Source: Euonymus europaeus (Eukaryota > Streptophyta > Magnoliopsida > Celastrales > Celastraceae). From it: a stretch of DNA of 64,000 nt. The notes beneath the pieces are model-generated. The model worked only from the letters and a program-made list of their open reading frames with translations, ran no database searches and was not told where the DNA came from. This document shows, piece after piece, positions 10,618 to 20,418 of the stretch. A program made the translations under genes and the position numbers. Positions within the stretch are counted from its first letter, which is position 1. Every line of letters begins with the position of its first letter. The DNA is taken from positions 14,651,555 to 14,715,554 of the forward strand of contig OY756963.1 in the NCBI GenBank assembly GCA_963580455.1. The letters run 5' to 3'.

Positions 10618-11935
10618 TTGCACTTTGCAGCTTCTGATATTACCTGAAATTGGGCACATATTAGGCCCACATTCCAAATCCAATGAGACCGAAGACCGTA
10701 AGCCACCTAACCTTTACTAGGCAATAGGGCGTAGGTTTCAGGAAGTGAGGGTTCACCACTAAACTATCACCCAATGGTTAATAACAATAACAACTAACTT
10801 CGCTAAGTCAATCCCAAGTCTGTTAAATGACACGTCCATCGCTGATGTTGTGCAGCTGAAAGAAAGAGAGGATTGTTCAAGGCTAAGGAAGATATGCTTG
10901 AGAAATTACTGCCTTACCATCTATGTTTCTCAATATCAGATCACCCATCAAGTGCAGACCCATTTCAACCTTTTACCTCAAAATCTCAATTCATCTTAAT
11001 GAGTAAACCCACAAAAATAAAATCATATCTTAATACAAAACCATTTAGAGTAATGCATCTAGCTGTAAAATGTATATGAAACTGTTAATAAAATCTACAA
11101 CATATGCAGAAACAAGAAATATTTCTGGACCTCTGGCACGCACCTCCTTGAAACTCTTTGGGATTACAGTGCAGGAGTAGCTCTAAAATTCAATCCAAAC
11201 CAATACAATTTTAAAGTGCCTCTTTTAAGGTCAACAAAGACCATCTTAAGGGCATTCTTTTGGTAAACAGTTCATCTTTCAATATATCTATTCATAGTTT
11301 CTTTGGAATAAAAGCAAAGAAACTTGTTTCTCATTGACATTTTTTCAAACACCTACAAGTCATAACAGATGTCAAAAAGAAAATATAAATATCTTGGCAG
11401 GACATATTTGTTGGAGGTATAGATACAAGCGCAGTCACAACAACATGGGCATTCTCAGAGATGCTAACCAAACTTTAGGTCCAATATATCAAAATAAACC
11501 CACCAAGATATGAGCCAAAAAAAGTACCAAACCAGCAACAGTAAGAAGCTACCGAATCCAGAAAATCCCAACATATTACCCAGACCAGCCGCCGAACCTC
11601 TCTTGAATCATATCAAGGTACAAAGGCAAAGCATATCACATAGATAAAGTACCCAATCTAAGCCAGGTGAAGAACCACCGAGAGGTGGAGACACCATCTT
11701 AGAGAACCTCAAAAAAGAGGTAAATATAAATCAAGGATTAGAAAGGGAAAAGAATAATCTCACCTGAGAATCGGCAACTTCCGACACGATTGTTGGGATG
11801 TCGAGCTTCAGCTTCAAATCAGATGGCATATCGACATCGCACAACTTCTTTCCTGCTTCTGGAGGAGAGCTCCGAAAAATGAATTCCGGACTTTCAAAAG
11901 GGGCGGTGTTTTCCCCGTTTAGGCTTTATTTTTAG
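10618..11935 (-). other. Probable 5' UTR of RPL2, split by a 1.1-kb intron, with an upstream reading frame
   Basis: A consensus donor lies at 11764/11763 (TCTCAG|GTGAGA on the minus strand). An acceptor TTTCAG at about 10644 precedes the RPL2 start by some 27 bases. The predicted leader exon (about 11764-11900) contains an ATG at 11829 opening a frame that starts MPSDLKLKLDIPTIVS. After splicing it would overlap the RPL2 start in another frame and stop early in exon 2. This may be a regulatory upstream ORF, or the remnant of the gene whose promoter was captured. The leader splice is inferred; no transcript was seen. Confidence 0.5.
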
Positions 11936-11989
11936 TTTGACTTTTATTTATTTGTAATTCACTTTCTTAATTTCCTGTTAACAAACACA

Positions 11990-12319
11990 CTACAAATTTG
12001 TAAAATATTTTCTTAGAGGGATATTTTCCTCCAAACAAATATTTTCCTACAAGTGAAAAAAAATAATAATTAGAATGGTTATAAGATGGAGTAAAGTTTC
12101 ATGAATCTTAAAGCAATTGAATAAAAAAAATATCTTCAAAAATTATCTATTTGATCAACAAAATTTTTTATCCAAATCTTCCTCAAGTTAATAGGTTTTG
12201 TCATAAATGTCTTATCTTATTTCTCATTCTCCACCAAAAAATAAAATGCCTAACCAATATTTATATTTTAGAAAAATAAATTTCAAAAAAATTACCTTAA
12301 AATAAGGGAAAAAAAATCA
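11990..12319. other. AT-rich intergenic stretch upstream of RPL2
   Basis: No coding signal was seen. The part up to about 12,040 (CTGTTAACAAACACA...TTAGAGGGATATTTTCCTCC) recurs at 27,709-27,765, showing that the RPL2 promoter was duplicated. The rest is A/T-rich. Confidence 0.5.
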
Positions 12320-12638
12320 TTCGTGACTACTTATTTCTAAAGGAATTGAATCATCAGGAGCGTTCATGAGATGCTTGTAGAGCTTTAATATTGCTTTTAA
12401 GGCAATGTTAAAGTATCGGTGCACAATCTTATCTTAATTGGTTTATAAAATCTATCACCTATCACTCCAAACCTCACATTATGCCCAATGACATATAAAA
12501 AACATAAGCATTTGTTCTTTCATGGATACATTAGATGATGCATGTAGTAGATCATGCTTCTTAAGAAAATCACATAATAAAAAAAAATGTATTAGGACTC
12601 ATTGGTGTCTGTCTAATGCAATGAAGGTCACTTCTATA
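12320..12638 (-). pseudogene. HARBI1-like nuclease gene fragment, distal part (split by the hAT insertion)
   Basis: Read on the minus strand after removing the hAT element and one TSD copy, the frame from 17,356 continues here. It shows IRQTPMSPNTFFF, then, after a frameshift, KKHDLLHASSNVSMKEQMLM, GHNVRFGVIGDRF and RYFNIALKAILKLYKHL. This pattern is the helix-turn-helix N-terminal region that precedes the DDE domain in plant HARBI1-like (PIF/Harbinger-derived) nucleases. Two or more frameshifts and a stop are present. Similarity ends near 12,320, before any DDE residues, so the fragment was already truncated. Confidence 0.6.
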
Positions 12639-12791
12639 TAAAATACCAAGGTTGTAAAAATCGCTAGTGTGCCGGTAGGCAGTTCGCGGAGACTAGAGAT
12701 TAATTGGATTAATCGGGGACTAGTCAGGAATTAATCGGATTAATTGTTTTGAGTTTTTTTAATTAATATATACATATATCCAATACATGTC

Positions 12792-12823
<32 letters not shown>

Positions 12824-12975
12824 AAAAACACAACATATGAAAACATATCCAATCAATATATCAACCAAGTTTAAAAAAAGATAAAAAAATGAAAAATCAT
12901 ATATCAACCAACATTACAACATAATCATGTCCATATATCATCCAAGTTCAAATAAAATCATGTCATCATAATCAT

Positions 12976-13200
12976 AAATCCATTAAAATCTAACATTACA
13001 CACACAAATTACAAAAACAAAAGGAGCACAAGTAATTAAATATATCATCCAAGTTTAAGTTCAAGGCTTCAAGCCTCATTCTCAAAAATCTATTAAAATC
13101 CAACATGACACTCACACACAAATTACAAAAACAAAAGGAGCATAAGTAATTCAATATCTCATCCAAGTTCAAGTTCAAGGCTTCAAGCCTCATTCTCAAA
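12976..13200. repeat. 110-bp direct tandem duplication at the 3' end of the hAT transposase gene
   Basis: Two copies (about 12976-13085 and 13086-13200) share CAAATTACAAAAACAAAAGG and AAGGCTTCAAGCCTCATTCT with a few differences. The second copy ends within the last codons of the transposase gene, so the stop region and 3' UTR were duplicated downstream. Confidence 0.85.
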
Positions 13201-15705
13201 AATATCATTGTGCTCATCCACTAGAGGCACATCTATTTCTTCATCGGACTCAAAGTCAAGTCCATCATCTTCTTCTGATGACTCCTCTGACACAAACTCT
13301 TCAACTTCAATTTCTCTTATATTCCTAGTGCTCCTCCTAGGTTGAAGCATTTCATCCGCTCCCACCGCTTGATCAAGCACCTCCCATGTTGCTCCAGTCA
13401 CGGGATCAACATCACTCTCATCATCAACACCATCAACCAACCAATGTTGAGCTTTAGTACAATCATCCGCTTGAAGAACATCTTTGTCATTACTCACTCT
13501 TTGCTTCTTAGAGATAAGTTTTGCATTGAATTGAACATATACCAAGTTGTTCAATCTCTCTGAGTCAAGTCTATTTCTCTTTTTAGTGTGCACCTACAAG
13601 ATAATGTGGTTCCAATTAGATGAAAAAAATATCAAAACAATCATATAATGATATAAAAACTCAAAAGTTGCTTACCCCTTCAAACGTACTCCAATTCCTC
13701 TCACAACCCGATGAACTTGTGGTCAATGAGAGAATCCTAATTGCCATATTCTTCAAATTTGGAGTAGCACCACCATAGTTACTCCACCACCCAGCTAGCA
13801 TTCATTATGATTAAAAAAACACTAATCAATTCTCATTTATAAATTATGAACTATAAAAAATAAAACATCTAGGAGCTTAAGAATTAGGACTTACCGGGAT
13901 TGAACTCATTGACACCCTTACTTTCATAAGCATTAATGACAAGTTTTTTTTCCAAATATTCCATCAAATTGCTTGTACTTGATCAATTCATCATCAGACA
14001 CTTTCCCTTGAGTGATTAAATCATCGGGAAAGAACTTCTCCACACAATCAATAAATGCCTCCATATTAGCTGTATCTTCTCTTATATCCACCTTATTCTT
14101 TGCAAAATAATATGGATTAAGCAAGTAACCCGTCAAGTGCAAAGATGAATCAAGTCTTCCTTGGGATTTACTATCAATTATGTCAAGTATCGATTTATAA
14201 TTCTTTTCAACTCCGCTACATACATCTTCCTTGATCTCTCTTATCGCTGCTTGAAGTTCTCCATACAACCATGACATAGATGGTCTGTCACCATCTACAA
14301 GCCGAAGCACTTTCACCAAAGGACGAAAAACAAGCAAGCAAGAGTTCACAGACTTCCAAAAGGAGATGCTAACAACTGTCGCATATGCCACTTTTCCCTT
14401 CACACTCTTAGAATGTGAATTATGTGCCCATTCTTCGGAAGTAAACATATGTCTTAGTTGTTCCTTTTTCTCCACCAAGCTTTGCAAACAAAGATAATTA
14501 GTAGCAAAGCGTGTCACACCCGGCCGTACTATATCACGCTTCTTAGTCATCTTTCTCGTCATGCTTAGGGTTGAGTGATGAGCGTATATGAATATGGTTA
14601 AGGCCCTGGCCTTATCAATTGCATTCTTGAATCTTGGAAGTTTACCAATTGCCTCTAACATAAGATTCACTGTATGTGCGGCACAAGAAGTCCAAAACAG
14701 ATTGGGTCTCTTGGTCACCATCAAACTTGCAGCTGCCATGTTATTAGAAGCATTATCAGTCACAATTTGCACCACCTTTTTCGGCACAACATCTTCAATG
14801 CATTTGTCAACATAATCAAAGATATAGGTTCTTGTATGGGATGCATCAGAATCCTCCCTTGAGGAAATGAAAGAGATCCCTTCCCTACAATGAACACACA
14901 GATTCATAATACTCCTTCTTTTATGATCAGTCCAAGCATCAGTCATAATAGAACATCCAGAAATGGCCCACTCATCTTCATGCTTCTTTAGCGAGTTTTT
15001 GATTCTCGCAACTTCCGCTTTCAAACATGGACCAGCCAAGCGATATCGACTTGGCGTAGGTAGTCCTGGACCAAACTGCCCAATACTCTCTGCCATTAGC
15101 TTAAAATTGTCACTTTGAATGACATTGAAAGGAATACCATTCTCAATGGAAAACCGTGCTATGTATTGTTGTGTATCAAGCACCTTCTTCTTGTTCATCA
15201 AGGCAACCAAACTAGCTTGCTTTGTAAACTTTGTAGAGTCAGTGTTTTGTGGATTAATCTCCACAAATCTAGCCATAGGCCCTTGATCAATACTTCTCTT
15301 CCTTGATCCCAAGACTTCCACATCCTCATCAATGTCCATTGCTACACCCACACCGGATATCGAAACTTCATTTCTAAGTTCTTGCTCTTCAACTTGCTTC
15401 TCTACCCTTTTCCTCTTCTTACCATCTAATGCCTCAACACATGCCTTTATTGTCTCTTTACTGGCCTTATGACAAGCCCTCACATTCCCTGACCTACCGG
15501 CTACATGACATTTGAGCCGATAGATGCCTCCGGACATAACTTTCGAACACAACTTGCATCTGATTTTATCTAATGCAGTAGCATCAACAAGCTCCCCAAA
15601 CTCCCAACCAATATCACCGGAAGCACGCTTCAATGCATTTTGAATATTCACATCACTTGTGGCTTCACCAACATTGGAATTAGAAGCAACAGATGAAGTA
15701 GCCAT
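13183..15705 (-). CDS. hAT transposase (BED finger, DUF659, hATC), three exons, one frameshift
   Basis: A cut-and-paste transposase. Exons: 15705-13895, 13794-13676, 13593-13183. Donors are CCCG|GTAAG and GAAGGG|GTAAGC; acceptors are GCTAG and TTGTAG. Residues about 35-85 form a BED-type zinc finger (CKLCSKVMSGGIYRLKCHVAG). Residues about 200-360 are a DUF659 core with IMTDAWTD and IVTDNASNN, matching the catalytic Asp region. Exon 2 and the start of exon 3 give the hATC dimerisation domain (SSSGCERNWSTFEG, then RNRLDSERLNNLVYV). A long acidic tail (EESSEEDDGLDFESDEEID) follows. The summed exons are one base over a multiple of three. An extra base at about 13,961-13,969 shifts the frame just before the first donor. 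Without it the product would be about 779 aa, a normal length. Otherwise the gene is free of stops, so the element died recently or is not yet fixed as dead. Confidence 0.88.
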
Positions 15706-17190
15706 ATCCCTAAAAAAGTAATAGGAATGGAATTTATGTAAACTATACAAAGATTAAAACTTTAAATGTTAACATTAAAGTTAATGTGTAGACTGCAGTT
15801 ATGAGTTAGCATTAATATTCACTTGTTCGACAATAGAATGCATCATGTGTCCATAAGAATACAACCTTAAGGGGGAAAATAAATACCATAGAGAGCAGTT
15901 TCTAGATTGCACTGTTAACATGCATTGTAAATTTGTTAACGAGATAGGTATGTTGTGCACTTCGGGAACATAAAATTTCAAAATTGTAAACAGTTCTAAT
16001 AAGTTTGGAAAAAAGAAAGTTAAAAGACATGATTCTGCTTTATGCGATAAAAAGTTTCAGATACCATAGGATAAGCTGGTACCCACATAGATTCCCTATT
16101 CGATAACAAAGCAATCCGGAAAAAGAAAACATTCATTCAAGAAAACTTGTAAAACAAACCTAGCGTCCTAGTTCGATTAAAAGGTTTAACACTCTAATAA
16201 GCACCAAATGCATTCTATTGCCATCACAGACCAAAAACAAACAACAATAAAGTGCATTGTAGCTCCAATGCATTATCAGCATATATACACTCATACATCC
16301 ACCACTTATGATCGAACAAGACTATCAATCTTATATAGGCACTGACAACCTTTATACAAAAGCATTAGGGAACAAAACAACCAAACCTCCTAGAGAGGAA
16401 TCCATGAATGGATTCCCTATGATCCCTAGCAACAACCACATATCCCAAATAATGATATTGATAATTATGATATGTTAACATAACAATTACAAATTACAAT
16501 TAACAATTAACAATTACAATTAACAATCAGTAAAATCAAGTTCTAAATCAATAAATCACTAAATCTTACATTCTTACATTCACAAATTAATCAATTATGT
16601 ATCAGCAGCACTAAAATCAGTAAAATCAGCAGCACTAAAATTAAAATCAGCACTTAATGGCTAATGCTTAATGCTTAACATCAAAAGGCAGCACTATAGA
16701 AATACTGCAGTAGAGACTAGAGACGACAGAGAACTACCCCATTACATGAATAAATAGATCGATACTTAAGCAGTTAAGCTTTCCAAAACTTATCTTTGCT
16801 ACTCTTTCTCGCCTAAAGACACAGGAAGACTGATACTGAGTTATTACCGACAGTGGCTAACACAGAGAAGATAGGTGGTGGCTCGAAGTTGCGGTGGCTG
16901 TCGGAGTCGAGCTCTCCCGTCACGGTGGCTGTCGCAGAATGCAGTCGAGTTGTCTCGTAGGCAGTAGTGATGTCGACGCGAGCTCGGCTGCCAAAGTGTC
17001 GAAATTGACTTAGGTTTGAAAAATATTTAGTGGGCCGGGCTGGGCAACTAGATAAATGGGCCGAGCAATTTCCGATTTGGGCCGACTAGTCGGGCACCCG
17101 ATTTTTTGCTTCGATTTGCCTAAAATCGAATCGCTCGCCAGCGATTCCCGATTAACCGGCCGACTAGTCGCCGATTTGGGCATTTTTTGC
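15706..17190. other. hAT 5' non-coding region
   Basis: Non-coding transposon interior upstream of the transposase. A possible leader-intron acceptor (CTTTTTTAG|GGATATGG, minus) precedes the ATG at 15705. A simple repeat of AATTACAATTAACAATTAAC type lies at about 16,483-16,536. Confidence 0.6.
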
Positions 17191-17197
17191 AACAATG

Positions 17198-17431
17198 TAA
17201 AATACTATACGTGTTTCTCTTTCTCATAATTTCTCTATCAACACTTGGATCTCTAGGTATGTAATTCCTAGATCGTAAGTTTCTAAGAACTACAACTCCC
17301 ATTGTTAGAACAGAAGTAGCTGCAACAATAATAGTGTTGATCTCATTATCATCCATCCACAAGAAATGAAAAATATAATCATGTAAATTAACGTACACCA
17401 AAAGCCATAGAATATAACAGGCGCATTGCAT
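17198..17431 (-). pseudogene. HARBI1-like nuclease gene fragment, 5' part
   Basis: An ATG at 17356 opens MDDNEINTIIVAATSV, a hydrophobic stretch, then SRNYIPRDPSVDREIMRKRN and YSIL, where the hAT element interrupts the codon. This start, with a short membrane-like N-terminus and a charged linker, resembles plant HARBI1-like proteins, domesticated or mobile PIF/Harbinger nucleases. The frame resumes across the hAT at 12,638. I see no intact copy in the window. Confidence 0.55.
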
Positions 17432-18492
17432 TGAAAACCCAACAAAAAAATTGAACTATGTTAAAATGGATTATGTTATCTTGTGTCATATGAGGCTGAA
17501 GGTGAAGTTCTCCTTAAGAAGGGAAGGATCCATTATTACAATGAGGAACATACTCCTGGAACATAAGAATCATTATAATATACATTGGACTCAATCCCAA
17601 GCAGAGACTAAATCCCAGATCGTCTTTCTCAACCATCATGCCTTCCATTTCACCAAAATGATTTTCCCACATTGGCACATTTAATCATTTCAATGTTCTC
17701 TAATGCATTCTCCTTTTTTAAAAATTCACCACAATCCCCAAACTAAGAAAATAACAGGCACAACTATCACCTTCAATAAATACTATAGATGGGTAGAAGC
17801 CACAACTATTGAAGAAGTCACAAATACAGATTGGTCACCAACATTATTGGAAGGTAATAACCTCTCCCAAGATTCATTCATTAACTTTATCATAATTTGG
17901 AATTTCTAAGGAAAATTACACAAAGCCAACAGAAGAGTAGCAAAAAAAATACAACGTCATTTATGTAAAACCTAACAAGCTAACAAGCATAAGCATGTGC
18001 TTAATTAGACAACACATAAACCCCAAAAACCATACAGCTGACGTAGTTAATATCTACACAATACGATGACAATCTAAGTAATTACATTCAAAGATGTTAG
18101 ATAAATGCAATCTGCAAGAAACTTACTATTATTCAGCCTTCAATCCTTAAATCTTCCTGCTCGAAAAATATGAATACACCATTTTACTTCTCAAAATATA
18201 TTGAGCCATTTCCTTACAAAATGCTATAAATCTTGCTGCTATAAATCTTGCTAAAATAATTCAACTCATTGTAACCAAGCAAAACATGGGTTCAAATGGA
18301 TTAGAACCTAATCACATTGAGTTGCAGATACATATACATGATCAATATGTCAGGTTAGGCATATAATGACCAGAAATCCCAGGCTAAGCAGGGAAAAAAA
18401 AGAAGCCAAACCAACCTTCATCTTCGCCATTTGTAGAGACCAAAATGCTAAAGAGACTAACAAATCAAAAGAATGTCCAATACAACTACTAC
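17432..18492. other. Intergenic stretch, no gene recognised
   Basis: Short frames at 17451-17684 and 17703-17909 have no recognisable motif. The rest is AT-rich with no RNA gene or repeat that I can name. Confidence 0.4.
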
Positions 18493-18763
18493 TGTTGAAG
18501 TTTTAAGTATATTTAAAAGAAATTCTATGTGTTAATGATTCAATAAATTGAAGAGTGGAGGAATTGTTAAGTTTTTGGATCCTTAATGTTAGAAACCCAA
18601 GTTCAAGGACTGCCTACTACATACAATAAATATTTATATATATATAAATATATAAATATTCATATATATATATATATAGGTCAAAGATAGGCCTTGGGCC
18701 TTTGATTTCTTTCCTTCTACACTTAGAATTTTTTTCCTTCTTGAAATATTTTTGAACGTTAAT
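18493..18763 (+). repeat. Truncated 5' LTR of Copia element 2
   Basis: Matches 26,496-26,732 over its whole length, except for an expanded AT-dinucleotide tract here (about 18,633-18,678). It stops at GAACGTTAAT, where zinc-knuckle coding sequence soon follows, so a deletion removed the LTR's U5 part. Confidence 0.88.
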
Positions 18764-18814
18764 AGACCAGAACAAGAGCAATAATAGACCCCCTTCAAGG
18801 CAGCAAACACAAAA

Positions 18815-18992
18815 CAACAATCAATTTATGTGTTTTGCTTGTAATAAACCTAGTCATATGGCTCAAAACTGCAGAAATCATAAATCTATAGCTCAAGCTA
18901 CTATGATTGAGGAGGAGCCACTTGTGGCTATGATTATTGAAATCAATATGATTTCTGGATCCAAAGGGTGGTGGGCAGATTCTAGTGTTGCC
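18815..18992 (+). pseudogene. Copia gag zinc knuckle and start of protease
   Basis: The frame reads CFACNKPSHMAQNC, a CX2CX4HX4C nucleic-acid-binding knuckle. It then reads GWWADSSVAW, a degraded form of the retropepsin active-site region in which the usual DSGA is DSSV. The frame is cut by the insertion that starts at about 18,993 and resumes at about 20,127 with RHICYDRSWFKSY. Confidence 0.75.
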
Positions 18993-20124
18993 TGGTGAGT
19001 GCAAAATGCACTCATGTTTATGATGTTAAATACTCAATCTTTATGAGGTTTCTAGCACAAAATACTGTCCAATTGTGTGATTTAATGACAGGTACAACTG
19101 GATGCTATTTATTTGAAAATTTTGATTCTGGGTGAAAAATGAGCCAGGCTCGCCACAAGTTGTGAGATTTGCATAAACGGGCCCGACTGACGTGGCAGTA
19201 GGGAAAATGTTTTTTTAAGGTTAAATACTAAACCCTAGGGGCTAAAAACCATTCTAGAAATTTCAGAATGCAGAGGATAGAGAGGAGGCATTCCAAGAGT
19301 GGCAATTCCTTATTTTCCCCCAATGATTCGAACAATTGTCTTGAGTATTTGTTGATTTTTATTATGGATATACGTAACTAAATACTTTTTAGCCAGGATT
19401 TGGTATTTTTTTCTACTGAAAATTTGTGCACAGATTGATTGTTGATTAGACTGGATTTAATTCATTGTTTTCTGAATTTATTGTTGATTTTGTATTGTTA
19501 AGCATGTCTGGCCATCATCATAATATTTAGGAATTGTTAGTTGAACATATTCGACTGACCATGACCCGGTGTTTGATGAAGTGACAAAAACCTATTTTGC
19601 GATTTAGGTTTGGGAATATTGAACATAATTGATTGGGTGATAGATCATTGCCCTAGGTTGTGCAATTGTCGTTTTTCACATGTTGATGCTTATCTTAGGA
19701 AATTCTTAGGAGAGATCAAACCTAGACTCCTTTGATAAGAAAATACCTTGAGTTGGACCAAAGTCAAGGTCGTTGTTTAGGGAAATTTAATTGTTAGAGC
19801 TGGACCAAAGTCTTTCAATTAACGTCGTTAAATTCTTAATTTGTTTATTTGCAGATTGATTTGTGTGCATAGGTGGAGGTGGTTGAACTAGCCAAATCCA
19901 AGCTAACTTTCATCCATTGCTGAATTACTTATTTATTTAAGCTAGTTAAATTTCCATTATTAATTTAAGCATCCAAATTAGTTTATACTATTGTTTGTCT
20001 TTCAATTGGTTTTTACAACAGTCTCTGTGGATTCGATCCCTTTCACTATTATTGTCTTGCGACGATACACTTGCGATTGGATAAAATCAGTCTGCATTTA
20101 TTGTGATAAAAAAGTATCGACCAA
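18993..20124. mobile_element. About 1.13-kb non-coding insertion, probably a solo LTR
   Basis: It splits the protease codons of Copia element 2 (...GCCTGG | ...CGACATATTTG). It begins TGGTGAGTGCAAAATGCAC. Near its right end it has GTGGATTCGATCCC and TTGCGACGATACACTTGCG, phrases of the kind found at the ends of Ty3/gypsy LTRs. Flanks TTGCC and TGGCC could be a TSD with one mismatch, but the exact right end is not certain. There is no coding capacity. Confidence 0.6.
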
Positions 20125-20126
20125 TG

Positions 20127-20418
20127 GCCGACATATTTGTTATGATCGTTCTTGGTTCAAGAGTTATTCCGAAGAAAAAGCTATGAAAGTGTTGTTGGGT
20201 GACTCCCACAGCACTAAGGTTGCTAGTGTTGGCAACGTCGAATTGAAGTTTACTTATGGAAGAACACTCCTTCTTAACGATGTTCTGCACACTCCAGAAA
20301 TGACAAAGAATCTTGTTTCTAGCTTCTTACTCAATAAGGCTGGGTTTGTCTAGAATATTGGTTTTGATCAATATATCATCACCAAAAATGAATCTTTTGT
20401 GGGCAAGGGCTATGCTTG
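20127..20418 (+). pseudogene. Copia protease / pre-integrase segment
   Basis: Continues the Copia 2 polyprotein: HICYDRSWFKSYSEEKAMK, LGDSHSTKVASVGNVELKF and DVLHTPEMTKNLVSSFLLNK, the C-terminal half of retropepsin. An in-frame TAG follows (about 20,351), then KGYAC, where the solo LTR interrupts a Cys codon. Across that insertion the frame continues as DGMFKLNV. Confidence 0.78.

Larger units (their letters stand above)
12647..17197 (-). mobile_element. Full-length hAT DNA transposon with 8-bp TSD
   Basis: The 4,551-bp element is bounded by an exact 8-bp TSD TAAAATAC (12639-12646 and 17198-17205). Its imperfect terminal inverted repeats are CAAGGTTGTAAAAA on the left and CATTGTTGCAAAAA read from the right. 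Palindromic GACTAGTC boxes occur near both ends (12718-12725, 17084-17091, 17162-17169) and are candidate subterminal transposase-binding sites. It encodes one transposase on the minus strand (13183-15705). Its target is a HARBI1-like gene remnant. Confidence 0.96.
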
